Assembly: GCA_002084355.1 (NCBI GenBank)
Contig: NBLL01000057.1
Location: 1-45,839, forward strand
Direction of reading: 5' to 3'
From: Bacteroidetes bacterium 4572_128
GTDB lineage: Bacteria; Bacteroidota; Bacteroidia; Bacteroidales; 4572-128
DNA: 45,839 bases
Shown here: positions 36,934-45,740 of the stretch, piece after piece
How the letters are laid out: each line of letters begins with the position of its first letter
Position numbering within the stretch: the first letter of the stretch is position 1
The notes under the pieces: generated by a model
Told to the model about the DNA's origin: nothing
Databases searched by the model: none
Seen by the model: the letters and a program-made list of their open reading frames with translations, nothing else
Translations under genes and position numbers: made by a program

Positions 36934-36940
36934 AAAAATT

Positions 36941-37047
36941 TTTCAACCTGTACAAACCCAAAAAATTAATGTTTTTTTGAAAAAAGTTTTTTATAAATTA
37001 TAAAATTCGTAAAAAATTGGCGTTTTTTGGGTTTGTACAGGTTGAAA
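36941..37047. repeat. 25 bp perfect inverted repeat enclosing one opposite-oriented unit
   Basis: TTTCAACCTGTACAAACCC plus six A (36941-36965) is exactly complementary to 37023-37047. The 57 bases between them, read on the minus strand, give CGCCAATTTTTTACGAATTT and TATAATTTA, which is the unit type of the 272-1621 array, whereas units on both sides run in plus orientation and are of other types. Confidence 0.9.
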
Positions 37048-37300
37048 TTTTTTCCAAAAAAACGTTAAAATTTTAATGTTTTTAAATTATTAAAAAAAAA
37101 ATTTTTTCCAAAAAACGTCAAAATTTTAATATTTTTAAATTATTAAAAAAAAAATTTTTTCAAAAAACGTCAAAATTTTAATGTTTTTAAATTATTAAAA
37201 AAAATTTTTTTCCAAAAAAACGTCAAAATTTTAATGTTTTTAAATTATTAAAAAAAAAACTTTTTTGAAAAAATCAATTATTCTAATGAATTTATATAAA

Positions 37301-37334
37301 AAAAAATGCTTTTTTATATAAAAAAGCATTTTTT
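37301..37334. terminator. 15 bp stem hairpin after gdhA
   Basis: AAAAAATGCTTTTTT (37301-37315) and AAAAAAGCATTTTTT (37320-37334) pair perfectly around ATAT. It lies 20 bases beyond the gdhA stop and carries T-runs on both strands. Confidence 0.8.
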
Positions 37335-37354
37335 AATAAAAAAAAATTTATTTT

Positions 37355-38692
37355 TTAAACAACTCCTTGATCTAACATAGAATTTGCAATTTTTAAGAAC
37401 CCTGCAATATTTGCTCCTTTTACATAATCAATAAAACCATCATCAGAAGTTCCATATTTTACACAAGCTTCGTGAATATCTTTCATAATTTGATGAAGTT
37501 TTGCATCTACTTCATTTCTTGTCCAAGATAATTTCTGAGAATTTTGAGACATCTCTAATCCAGAAGTTGAAACACCACCAGCGTTAGCAGCTTTTCCAGG
37601 ACCAAATAATAATTTATTTTCTAAGAAAGTTTCAACCGCCTCTGGAGTAGATGGCATATTAGCACCTTCAGAAACACAAATACAATTATTTTCAACTAAT
37701 GCTTTTGCGTCATCTCCATTTAATTCATTTTGAGTAGCACAAGGTAAAGCAATATCAACTTTTATTTCCCAAGGCTTTTTATTTGGAAAGAATTTTGCAT
37801 TAGGAAATTCTTCTGCGTAAGGAGAAACTATATCATTATTACTTGCTCTAAGCTCCAACATATAATCTATTTTCTTTCCAGAAATACCTTCTTCGTCAAG
37901 AATATAACCGTCAGGACCAGAAATAGTAACAACTTTTCCACCTAATTCAGTAGCTTTTAAAGCAGCTCCCCAAGAAACATTACCAAAACCAGAGATAGCA
38001 ACTCTTTTTCCTTCGAAAGAATCTCCTCTTGTTTTTAACATTTCAGCAGCAAAATAAACATTACCAAAACCTGTTGCTTCTGGTCTGATTAAAGAACCAC
38101 CCCAATTAATTCCTTTTCCTGTTAAAACTCCAGTATTTTCACGAGCTAATTTTTTATACATTCCGTATAAAAAGCCAATTTCACGACCACCAACACCAAT
38201 ATCTCCAGCAGGAACGTCAGTTTCTGGACCAATAAGTCTCCATAATTCTAACATAAAAGCTTGACAAAAACGCATTACTTCTGCGTCAGATTTTCCTTTT
38301 GCGTCAAAATCAGAACCACCTTTTCCACCACCCATAGGTAAAGTAGTTAAGCTATTTTTGAAAACTTGCTCAAAACCAAGAAATTTCAAAATACTCAAAT
38401 TTACACTCGGATGAAATCTTAAACCACCTTTATAAGGTCCTATAGCGTTATTATATTGAACACGGTAACCTAAATTAACATGAACATCACCTTTATCATC
38501 TACCCAAGAAACTTTAAAAGTCAAAATACGATCTGGCTCAACTACTCTTTCAACTATTTTCGCAGATTCAAATTGTGGATTTTCATTGTAAATATTCTCT
38601 ACAGAATCTAAAACTTCACGAACAGCCTGTAAATATTCCTTTTCACCAGGATGCTTTTCCTCTAAATTGTTTAAAACAGCATTAACGTTCAT
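37355..38692 (-). CDS. gdhA: NADP-type hexameric glutamate dehydrogenase
   Basis: Interconverts 2-oxoglutarate plus ammonia and glutamate. 445 residues, normal for the class I hexameric enzyme. Substrate-site blocks NLGYRVQYNNAIGPYKGGLR and LTTLPMGGGKGGSDFDAKGK contain the active-site lysines. PAGDIGVGGREIGFLYGMYK carries the catalytic aspartate. The nucleotide-binding part includes RVAISGFGNVSWGAALKATE, and GANMPSTPEAVETF and GPGKAANAGGVSTSGLEMSQ are typical of the NADP-type enzymes. The gene is much less AT-rich than its spacers, in keeping with high expression and constraint. The frame is intact. It has its own terminator and a candidate promoter. Confidence 0.97.
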   Translation of the reverse strand: MNVNAVLNNLEEKHPGEKEYLQAVREVLDSVENIYNENPQFESAKIVERVVEPDRILTFKVSWVDDKGDVHVNLGYRVQYNNAIGPYKGGLRFHPSVNLSILKFLGFEQVFKNSLTTLPMGGGKGGSDFDAKGKSDAEVMRFCQAFMLELWRLIGPETDVPAGDIGVGGREIGFLYGMYKKLARENTGVLTGKGINWGGSLIRPEATGFGNVYFAAEMLKTRGDSFEGKRVAISGFGNVSWGAALKATELGGKVVTISGPDGYILDEEGISGKKIDYMLELRASNNDIVSPYAEEFPNAKFFPNKKPWEIKVDIALPCATQNELNGDDAKALVENNCICVSEGANMPSTPEAVETFLENKLLFGPGKAANAGGVSTSGLEMSQNSQKLSWTRNEVDAKLHQIMKDIHEACVKYGTSDDGFIDYVKGANIAGFLKIANSMLDQGVV

Positions 38693-38757
38693 AACTTATG
38701 AAAAATTAATTAAATAAAAAAATATTCTAAATGTCTTTCGACATTAAAATTATTTGA

Positions 38758-38765
38758 CAAATATA
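38758..38765 (-). promoter_or_regulatory. Candidate -7 box TATATTTG for gdhA
   Basis: On the minus strand TATATTTG matches the Bacteroidota -7 consensus TAnnTTTG exactly, about 66 bases upstream of the gdhA ATG. A small hairpin (AATGTC/GACATT, loop TTTC) lies in the would-be leader at about 38730-38746. No clear -33 TTTG is seen at the right distance. Confidence 0.45.
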
Positions 38766-38865
38766 AAGTTTATTTTTAATAAAAAAAAATAAAATCAACT
38801 TTTTTTTATTAATTTTTTTTTTTCAAATTTCCCAAATTTCCCAAATTTTAAATAAAGAAAATATA

Positions 38866-41310
38866 TTAAATTTCTAAAATTTTTTTAATTTCAAAATTCG
38901 TTAAACGTTTTCCTTTTGCTTTATAAGATTTTACATTTATAAAATCTTTGCTTTTAATAATAATTTTTTTATTATTAAAATCTTTCTTTAATTCTAAAGA
39001 AAATTTAAATTCTTTTTTATCAGAAATTAAAATTAACTTAGAATTTGGATTGTCGTCAATAAAAAAATTTTTTTTATTTAATGGCGTTTTATTTTCAATT
39101 TTAAAACGTTTTAAATAATAAAAATTAAAATTTGCATCAAAATAAACAACAGAAAATATTTTATTTTCATCAAATTTTTCTATTAAAAAATTGTCTTTTT
39201 CAAAATGATTATTCAAATCAAAATTATGTAAAATAAAAATTCCATTAAAATTTATTTCCAAAATTTTATCATTTCCACCAAAATTACCGAGCGATTTTCC
39301 AATACTGTCATCATTCAATCTCATAGTAATTTCATCTAAAAAAATTTTTTTATCACTGAGTGTAGAAATTCCTTTTTCTTTTAAAGAGATTTTAAAAATG
39401 TCATTTTTTGTTAAAATATTTCCTTTTGCATTTCTTCCTTTTATAAATAATTTTGAAAATTCATATTCTATGGATAATTTAGTTATTCGTCCTTTTGGTT
39501 TTAAAATCACTTTTATAATTTCTGCTTCTCCATTTGGATTTGCAGTAAAGTAAATTATTTTTGAACTTTTCGAGCCTTGAGTTAAATTATAAATTTTATC
39601 TCTGGTAACCGACTTAACAGCAAAACGTTTTACATAAAAAAATCCATATTGACCATTTCTATAAATAACATTATAAATTGTTCTTTTGTCATTTTTTTTA
39701 AAAACATTTCCATAAATAATATTTTTCCCAAAAAAAGCCTTATTAGAAATTTTACTTACAAGATAAGTTCCATCTTTTTTAAAAACAATAATATCATCAA
39801 TATCAGAGCATTCGCAAATAAATTCATCATTTTTCAAAGACGTTCCGATAAAACCTTCCTTTTTATTTATATATAATTTTTTATTTGCTATTACCACTTT
39901 ACTTGCAATTATGGTGTCAAAATTTCCAATTTTTGTTCTTCTTTTTTTATCATTACCATATTTATTTTTTATATTTTGAAAAAAATTTATAGTGTAATTT
40001 ATAATATTTTTCAAAAAAAATTTCAATTTTTTAATTTCTCTTTCTATTTTTTTAATTTCTTTTTCTGATTTTTTAAAATCATATTTTGAAATACGTTTTA
40101 TTTTAATTTCTGTTAATTTAATAATATTTTCTCTACTAATTTTTTGTGTAAATTTATCTTCGAATTTTTCAAGATTTTTTGCAATAGTTTCTATAATTTC
40201 TTTCCATGTTTCGCAATTTTCTATTTTTTCATAAATTTTATTTTCAATAAAAATTTTTTCTATAATACACCAATGCCAAGAGTTTTCCAATTCGTTTAAA
40301 TTAATTTCTAATTCTTTTTGCAGAAGTTTCTTAGTATTTTCAGTGTTTATTTTCAAAATTTCATCTACGCCAATAAATATAGGTTTTTTATTTTGAATAA
40401 TGCAAGAATTAGGCGAAATTGAAATTTCACAATCAGTAAAAGCAAACATTGCATCTATAGTTTTATCGGCAGAAATTCCAGCATTTAATTTTATTAAAAT
40501 TTCTACATTTTCGGCTGTATTGTCTTCTATTTTTTTTATTTTAATTTTACCTTTTTGATTCGCATTAACTATACTTTCGATTAAATTTGATGTAGTTTTC
40601 CCATAAGGAATTTCGGAAATTTTTAAAATTTTTTCATTTATTTTTGTAATTTTTGCACGAACTTTAACTTTTCCTCCTCTCAAACCTTTATTATATTTTG
40701 AAAAATCTGCTGTTGCATAAGTTTTAAAATCAGGTAAAATTTCAAAATTTTCGTTTTTTAAAATAGAAATAGAAGCGTCAATTAATTCATTAAAATTATG
40801 AGGCAAAATTTTTGTTGCAAGTCCAACAGCAATTCCTTCAGAACCTTGTGCAAGCAATAAAGGAAATTTCACAGGCATTGTAATTGGTTCTTTATTTCTT
40901 CCGTCATAAGTATCTTTCCATAAAGTAGTTTTTGAATTAAAAACCACATCCAAAGCAAAATTAGACAAACGTGCTTCTATATAACGCGCAGCAGCAGAGC
41001 GATCTCCGGTAAAAATATTTCCCCAATTTCCTTGTGTTTCTATCAATAAATTTTTTTGTCCCAACTGAACTAAAGCATCGTTTATAGAAATATCTCCGTG
41101 TGGGTGATATTGCATAGTATTTCCAATAATATTTGCCACTTTATTAAAACGTCCGTCGTTTAATTTTTTCATAGAATGCAAAATTCGTCTTTGCACAGGT
41201 TTTAAACCGTCTTCAATGTATGGAACTGCACGCTCAAGTATAACATAAGAAGCATATTCTAAAAACCAATTTTTATACATTCCAGAAAGATGTAAATTCT
41301 CTTTTACCAT
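38866..41310 (-). CDS. parC: DNA topoisomerase IV subunit A
   Basis: Type IIA topoisomerase breakage-reunion subunit, decatenating chromosomes with ParE. 814 residues. LEYASYVILERAVPYIEDGL then KPVQRRILHSM open the winged-helix domain. TMQYHPHGDISINDALVQLG and GNWGNIFTGDRSAAARYIEA contain the catalytic Tyr (residue 110). KEPITMPVKFPLLLAQGSEG followed by IAVGLATKILPHNFNELID is the Bacteroidota ParC/GyrA-like ParC form. The C-terminal half has beta-pinwheel-like blades (EGFIGTSLKNDEF; KDGTYLVSKISNKAFFGKNI) and is rich in Lys/Asn. No GyrA box (QRRGGKG) is seen, favouring ParC. parE is not adjacent: a broken nuclease gene lies upstream. Confidence 0.9.
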   Translation of the reverse strand: MVKENLHLSGMYKNWFLEYASYVILERAVPYIEDGLKPVQRRILHSMKKLNDGRFNKVANIIGNTMQYHPHGDISINDALVQLGQKNLLIETQGNWGNIFTGDRSAAARYIEARLSNFALDVVFNSKTTLWKDTYDGRNKEPITMPVKFPLLLAQGSEGIAVGLATKILPHNFNELIDASISILKNENFEILPDFKTYATADFSKYNKGLRGGKVKVRAKITKINEKILKISEIPYGKTTSNLIESIVNANQKGKIKIKKIEDNTAENVEILIKLNAGISADKTIDAMFAFTDCEISISPNSCIIQNKKPIFIGVDEILKINTENTKKLLQKELEINLNELENSWHWCIIEKIFIENKIYEKIENCETWKEIIETIAKNLEKFEDKFTQKISRENIIKLTEIKIKRISKYDFKKSEKEIKKIEREIKKLKFFLKNIINYTINFFQNIKNKYGNDKKRRTKIGNFDTIIASKVVIANKKLYINKKEGFIGTSLKNDEFICECSDIDDIIVFKKDGTYLVSKISNKAFFGKNIIYGNVFKKNDKRTIYNVIYRNGQYGFFYVKRFAVKSVTRDKIYNLTQGSKSSKIIYFTANPNGEAEIIKVILKPKGRITKLSIEYEFSKLFIKGRNAKGNILTKNDIFKISLKEKGISTLSDKKIFLDEITMRLNDDSIGKSLGNFGGNDKILEINFNGIFILHNFDLNNHFEKDNFLIEKFDENKIFSVVYFDANFNFYYLKRFKIENKTPLNKKNFFIDDNPNSKLILISDKKEFKFSLELKKDFNNKKIIIKSKDFINVKSYKAKGKRLTNFEIKKILEI

Positions 41311-41407
41311 TTTAAATTTTAAATTAAAAATTTTTCAAAAAAAACATTTTTTTTATAATTAAAAATTATGTTAAAAAACGCATAATTTTTTTATTTGATT
41401 TGAAAAT

Positions 41408-41827
41408 TCATTTTTCAAAATTTCCATCTGTTTTAATATCTAAATCATAAATTGTATCAGCAAAAATAAAATACATTTGCAAATTAGGAAGTACATAAAT
41501 ATATTCATTTTCTTTCGGATATTTTTGAATTTGTGCTTTATAAATTTTATAATTTAAATCTATTAAAATTAATTTTGTTTTTTTGGATTTCTTTTATAAA
41601 GTGGTTTTATTTCAATTTGCATCGGAATATTTTTTGTTTCTTGTATTCTAAAATCAGCAAATCCTCCGGATTCTAATCTAATTTCTGTAAAAACATTTTT
41701 TTTATTTAGAATATCTAACAAAATTAAAATTTGTAAAGTTTCATTTAGATTTTCAAATTCAACATTTATTTAAATTAATTAATTTTTCTAAATGAGAAAT
41801 AATATTTAATGCTTTTTTATTTTTCAT
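41408..41827 (-). pseudogene. Small PD-(D/E)XK-like nuclease remnant with two frame breaks
   Basis: Minus-strand reading from ATG 41827: MKNKKALNIISHLEKLINLN then a stop. One frame over, VEFENLNETLQILILLDILN is followed by TEIRLESGGFADFRIQETKN and IPMQIEIKPLYKRNPKK. After a further frame change, LILIDLNYKIYKAQIQKYPK, ENEYIYVLPNLQMYFIFADT and a stop at 41408. The D in GGFADF and the E-x-K in QIEIKP are spaced as in PD-(D/E)XK nucleases. Family not identified further. Both breaks fall in A- or T-rich stretches. The spacing to parC is about 100 bases of AT-rich sequence. Confidence 0.6.
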
Positions 41828-41879
41828 AATTTTTTGAAAAAAAAAATTATGAAAAGTTAATAATTTAAAAAAAATTTTA

Positions 41880-42000
41880 TTTTTAAAAAAATAAAATTTT
41901 TTATGATTTTATTAAAAATTTTTTTCCAAAAAACCAATTATTTCAATGATTTATTAAAAAAATTTTTCTCCAAAAAACCAATTATTTTAATGATTTTTTA
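41880..42000 (+). repeat. Two degenerate repeat units
   Basis: Two copies of TTTTTCCAAAAAACCAATTA or TTTCTCCAAAAAACCAATTA, TTTCAATGATTTATTAAAAA, about 50 bases apart, between the nuclease remnant and the pnp terminator. The conserved CG of other arrays is replaced by CC. Confidence 0.75.
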
Positions 42001-42010
42001 TATAAAAAAA

Positions 42011-42040
42011 AAATTTCAAAATTATATAATTTTGAAATTT
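42011..42040 (-). terminator. 30 bp perfect palindrome terminating pnp
   Basis: AAATTTCAAAATTAT and its exact complement ATAATTTTGAAATTT meet without a spacer. On the minus strand the stem is followed by a T-run, about 25 bases after the pnp stop, as expected for an intrinsic terminator. Confidence 0.82.
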
Positions 42041-42063
42041 AAAATAATAGATTTGAAATTTTA

Positions 42064-44193
42064 TTAAACAATATACCTTCTGTCTGGTCTTGGCAATAAA
42101 ATTTTTCTAGAAAGTTTTAATTTATTTGTTCTTCTATCTATCTCAATTAATTTTACTTCTATATAATCACCTTCTTTAAGAACTTCTTCTACAGATTTTA
42201 AACGTCTCCATTCAATTTCTGATATATGAAGTAAACCGTCTTTTCCAGGTAGGATTTCAATAAAAGCACCAAATGAAACTATAGATTTTACTCTTCCTTT
42301 ATAAACTTTTCCTACTTCTGGAACTTCAACTATACTAATAACAGCTTTTAAAGCTGCATCTACTGATTCTTTATTAGAAGCAACAATATCAACAAAACCT
42401 TGTCCGTTCATTTCATCTATAGTAATAGATGCTCCAGTATCCGCTTGTATTTGTTGTATAATTTTTCCTCCAGGTCCAATTAAAGCACCTATCATTTCTT
42501 TCTTTATAACAAGTTTTTCTATTCTTGGAGCATTAGGTTTGTAGTCTTCTCTTGGTCCAGGTATTGTTTCCAGAATTTTATTTAAAATATGTATTCTTCC
42601 AGTTTTTGCTTGATTTAAAGCTTCTGCTAATAATTCATAAGAAATTCCAGCAACTTTAATGTCCATTTGACAAGCAGTGATTCCATCCATTGTTCCTGTA
42701 ACTTTGAAATCCATATCACCAAGATGATCCTCGTCTCCAAGTATGTCAGAAAGTATAGAATACTTATTATTTTTATTATTAATAATTAAACCCATTGCAA
42801 TTCCAGAAACAGGTTTTTTCATACGAATTCCAGCATCTAATAATGCTAATGTACTAGCACAAACAGTTGCCATAGATGATGAGCCGTTAGATTCCAAAAT
42901 ATCCGATACTATACGTATAGCATAAGGATTGTTTTGAATAGACGGTAACATCTTTTTTATTGCACGGTAAGCAAGATTTCCGTGTCCGATTTCTCTTCTT
43001 CCTACTCCTTTATATGGACGAGCATCTCCAGTAGAAAAAGCTGGAAAGTTATAATGTAACAAAAATCTTTCTCTTTTTTGAAAGAAAACATCATCTATAA
43101 TTTTTTCATCTGATTTTGTTCCTAATGTAACACTTGCTAAAGCTTGTGTTTCGCCTCTTGTAAAAACTGCCGAACCATGCGATGAAGGTAAATAATCTAC
43201 TTCACACCATATTGGTCTGATTTCATCAGAGTTCCTTCCGTCTATGCGTACTTTTTCATCTAAAATTAAATTTCTAACAGCTTCTTTTTCTGTCTCATGC
43301 AAATATTTTTGAACTAAAGGTTTTTGTTCTTCACTTTCTGCATAGCTGTCTAATAATTCTTTTTTTATTTCAGAGAAATCAGCGTTTCTTTCTTTTTTAG
43401 ATTTTTTAGACTTTGCTAAATCATAAATCTTATCATAAGAATTAGAACGAATTAATTCCTTTAAATCTTCATCATTTTTTTCGTGCGAATACTCTCTTTT
43501 TTCTACAATACCTTTCATCTCCACAAGGTCTAATTGTGCTTGACATTGCATTTTAATTGCTTCATGTGCTAATTTAATAGCATATAAAATTTCACTTTCA
43601 GATGCTTCGTTCATTTCTCCTTCAACCATAACAATACTATCTTTTGTAGCTGCTACCATTATGTCTATATCTGCTTTCGTAGCATCAGAAAAATTTGGAT
43701 TAATAATAAAATCTCCATTAACCTTTACTGCTCTTACTTCCGAAATAGGCATTTTAAAAGGAATATCAGAAACACATATAGCAGCAGAAGCAGCTAGAGC
43801 TGCAAGAGAATCTGGCATAACTGTTCTGTCTCCAGAAATTAAACTTATATTTACATAAGTATCTGCATGATAATCTTTCGGAAACATCGGACGAAGCGCT
43901 CTATCTACCAAACGCGAAACTAAAATTTCATTATCTCCTGGTCTGCCTTCTCTTCTTAAAAAATTTCCAGGAAATTTCCCCATAGATGCATATGTTTCTT
44001 TGTATTCTACAGATAAAGGCAAAAAATCTGTAAATTCTTTTGCTTCTTTTGCCGATACAACAGTCGCTAATAACATCGTTTTTCCCATACGTACCACAAC
44101 AGCCCCATCTGCTTGTTTTGCCAGTTTTCCTGTTTCTATTGTAATTGTTCTGCCATCATCTAAATAAATGGTCTTTTCTACAATTTTTGTCAT
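42064..44193 (-). CDS. pnp: Polyribonucleotide nucleotidyltransferase (PNPase)
   Basis: Phosphorolytic 3'-5' exoribonuclease of the RNA degradosome type. 709 residues, full length. First RNase PH domain: [40 protein letters not shown]. Second: [60 protein letters not shown] and [17 protein letters not shown] with the metal-binding aspartates. The KH domain ([20 protein letters not shown], about 555-615) and S1 domain ([20 protein letters not shown], about 625-690) are both present. It is 80 bases downstream of rpsO, the classic rpsO-pnp order. The frame is intact and composition is moderately AT-rich. Confidence 0.98.
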   Translation of the reverse strand: MTKIVEKTIYLDDGRTITIETGKLAKQADGAVVVRMGKTMLLATVVSAKEAKEFTDFLPLSVEYKETYASMGKFPGNFLRREGRPGDNEILVSRLVDRALRPMFPKDYHADTYVNISLISGDRTVMPDSLAALAASAAICVSDIPFKMPISEVRAVKVNGDFIINPNFSDATKADIDIMVAATKDSIVMVEGEMNEASESEILYAIKLAHEAIKMQCQAQLDLVEMKGIVEKREYSHEKNDEDLKELIRSNSYDKIYDLAKSKKSKKERNADFSEIKKELLDSYAESEEQKPLVQKYLHETEKEAVRNLILDEKVRIDGRNSDEIRPIWCEVDYLPSSHGSAVFTRGETQALASVTLGTKSDEKIIDDVFFQKRERFLLHYNFPAFSTGDARPYKGVGRREIGHGNLAYRAIKKMLPSIQNNPYAIRIVSDILESNGSSSMATVCASTLALLDAGIRMKKPVSGIAMGLIINNKNNKYSILSDILGDEDHLGDMDFKVTGTMDGITACQMDIKVAGISYELLAEALNQAKTGRIHILNKILETIPGPREDYKPNAPRIEKLVIKKEMIGALIGPGGKIIQQIQADTGASITIDEMNGQGFVDIVASNKESVDAALKAVISIVEVPEVGKVYKGRVKSIVSFGAFIEILPGKDGLLHISEIEWRRLKSVEEVLKEGDYIEVKLIEIDRRTNKLKLSRKILLPRPDRRYIV

Positions 44194-44273
44194 AACTTTA
44201 TAATCAAAATTCTACACAATTTGTAAAATCATTTTTCCGACATTCTACAATTTGCTAATTATTAAAAATATTT

Positions 44274-44543
44274 TTATTTACGTAAACCAAGTGATTTAAT
44301 AATTGCACGATATCTTTCTATATCTATATCTTTCAAATAATTTAGAAGTCGTCTTCTTTTTCCAACTAATTTTAACAAAGACATTTGTGTACCAAAGTCT
44401 TTTTTATTCTTCTTCAAATGACCAGTTAAATGATTGATGCGATAAGTAAATAAAGCAATTTGACCCTCAGAAGAACCAGTATCTTTCTCAGATTTTCCAT
44501 AAATTTTGAAAATATCGGATTTCTTATTCTTTGTTAAATACAT
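44274..44543 (-). CDS. rpsO: 30S ribosomal protein S15
   Basis: 89 residues, normal length. [40 protein letters not shown] and [20 protein letters not shown] are the conserved S15 helices that bind 16S rRNA helix 22 and the three-way junction. Ends [13 protein letters not shown]. First gene of the rpsO-pnp pair; an exact TACTTTTG box lies about 25 bases upstream of its ATG. Confidence 0.98.
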   Translation of the reverse strand: MYLTKNKKSDIFKIYGKSEKDTGSSEGQIALFTYRINHLTGHLKKNKKDFGTQMSLLKLVGKRRRLLNYLKDIDIERYRAIIKSLGLRK

Positions 44544-44565
44544 AATTTTAATGAATAAATTTTTA

Positions 44566-44573
44566 CAAAAGTA
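44566..44573 (-). promoter_or_regulatory. Candidate -7 box TACTTTTG for rpsO-pnp
   Basis: Minus-strand TACTTTTG fits TAnnTTTG exactly, about 25 bases upstream of the rpsO ATG. No convincing -33 element was seen in the A/T runs upstream. Confidence 0.4.
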
Positions 44574-44699
44574 ATCGTTTTTTTTTTAAAAAAAAATTTT
44601 TTTGTAATTTACAATAAATAAAATATAATTTTTTTTATATATAAAAAAAATACAAATAATATTTATTATTATCCATTCAATTATTTTTAATCTTTTATT

Positions 44700-44965
44700 T
44701 TTAAATAATTATATTTAATTTTTTTTTTCAAAAAAACGATAAATTTTAATGATTTTTTTTAATTAAAAAAAAATTTTTTTTCAAAAAAACGATAAATTTT
44801 AATGATTTTAAATTATCAAAAAAAAAATTTTTTTCAAAAAAACGATAAATTTTAATGATTTTAAATTATCAAAAAAAAATTTTTTTCAAAAAAACGATAA
44901 ATTTTAATGATTTTAAATTATCAAAAAAAAAATTTTTTTCAAAAATCATTAAAATTTTAATGATT
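44700..44965 (+). repeat. Repeat array, plus orientation, ~52-56 bp units
   Basis: Four units of CAAAAAAACGATAAATTTTA, ATGATTTTAAATTATC, A-run, T-run, with cores near 44734, 44786, 44841 and 44894. A fifth, altered unit (CAAAAATCATTAAAATTTTA) runs up to the next gene. Copies two to four are nearly identical. 44574-44700 holds only AT-rich sequence. Confidence 0.93.
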
Positions 44966-45029
44966 TTTGAAATTAAAGAAAAATACAATTTTTTTTAAAT
45001 TTTTTGCGTTTTTTATCATAAAAAAATAT

Positions 45030-45671
45030 ATGCAGAAAACTTATAAATTTTCGGAAATTACATACAAGATATTAAGGAAAGAAATTATTAATATTGAAGT
45101 TGTTAGAAGTCAAAATATTTTTAAAGAATGGTTTAGTTTCAATTATGAAATTAATTCTATAGATCTTGAATATCTGAAAAAATTAATTGAAACGAACAGA
45201 TATAATATTGATAATTATATTGAATATCAATTATTTGGATATTTTATTAATCCTCTTTTACACAAGGTTTATTTTTATGGAGATAATTATCGTGAATGGC
45301 TTCAAGAGGAAATATCTGGCATAGTAAATAATATAAAAATTATTGGAATTTTAGATTTTATGGTTGCATCTGGAACAGAAGAAGCTAAAATTCCGTATTT
45401 TTTTATTCAAGAATTTAAAAGATCGTCTTCTGCTAAACATCCAAAAGGACAATTGCTTGCTCAGATGACAGTTGCAATAGAAAATAATAAAATAAACAAA
45501 ATGAGAGGTGCATATAATATTGGTAGATTTTGGTTTTTTATTGTTCTGGAAAAAATTAATAAAAGCAAATATCAATACCACGAATCGGAAAGTTTTGATT
45601 CTTTGAAAATAAATGATTTAAAACAAATTTTTAAAATTCTAAAAGCTGTAAAACACAAATATTGCAAATGA
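45030..45671 (+). CDS. Stand-alone PD-(D/E)XK-like nuclease family protein
   Basis: 213 residues from ATG 45030 (MQKTYKFSEITYKILRKEII); the 21 codons upstream to 44967 read into repeat sequence and are rejected. Core: NYIEYQLFGYFINPLLHKVY (E65), IKIIGILDFMVASG (D109), PYFFIQEFKRSSSAKHPKGQ (E128, K130) and QLLAQM (Q141), a convincing PD-(D/E)XK arrangement with E, D and E-x-K in order. Similar small Bacteroidota proteins are annotated as hypothetical. No methyltransferase or restriction partner is visible. The gene is flanked by repeat arrays on both sides. Confidence 0.72.
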   Translation: MQKTYKFSEITYKILRKEIINIEVVRSQNIFKEWFSFNYEINSIDLEYLKKLIETNRYNIDNYIEYQLFGYFINPLLHKVYFYGDNYREWLQEEISGIVNNIKIIGILDFMVASGTEEAKIPYFFIQEFKRSSSAKHPKGQLLAQMTVAIENNKINKMRGAYNIGRFWFFIVLEKINKSKYQYHESESFDSLKINDLKQIFKILKAVKHKYCK

Positions 45672-45679
45672 AATTTAAT

Positions 45680-45740
45680 GATTTTTTATAATTAAAAATT
45701 TTTTTTCAAAATTCGTCCAAAATTTAATGATTTTTTGTAA
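45680..45740 (+). repeat. Single degenerate repeat unit
   Basis: T-run, CAAAATTCGTCCAAAATTTA, ATGATTTTTTG, the same family as the other arrays. The last 100 bases of the window beyond it contain no recognised feature. Confidence 0.7.

Larger units (their letters stand above)
36700..37260 (+). repeat. Repeat array of mixed subfamilies with hairpin modules
   Basis: Three units like those at 31-32.7 kb (cores near 36715, 36768 and 36825: AAATTTGTCCAAAATTTTAA, CAAAAAACGACCAAAATTTT, CAAAAATCGTCCAAAATTTT). Next come the ACATTGG hairpin pair (36861-36933) and the 25 bp inverted repeat (36941-37047). Then four units of CCAAAAAACGTCAAAATTTT, AATGTTTTTAAATTATTAAA, similar to the first two units of the 31.1 kb array. 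Confidence 0.9.

Noticed and set aside
38824-38850. Three copies of CAAATTTCC downstream of parC
   Set aside because: Too short and simple to distinguish from chance in this composition.
42064-44193. Opposite-strand open frames over pnp, gdhA, mfd and the coiled-coil genes
   Set aside because: They are shadows of well-conserved genes with no family resemblance of their own.
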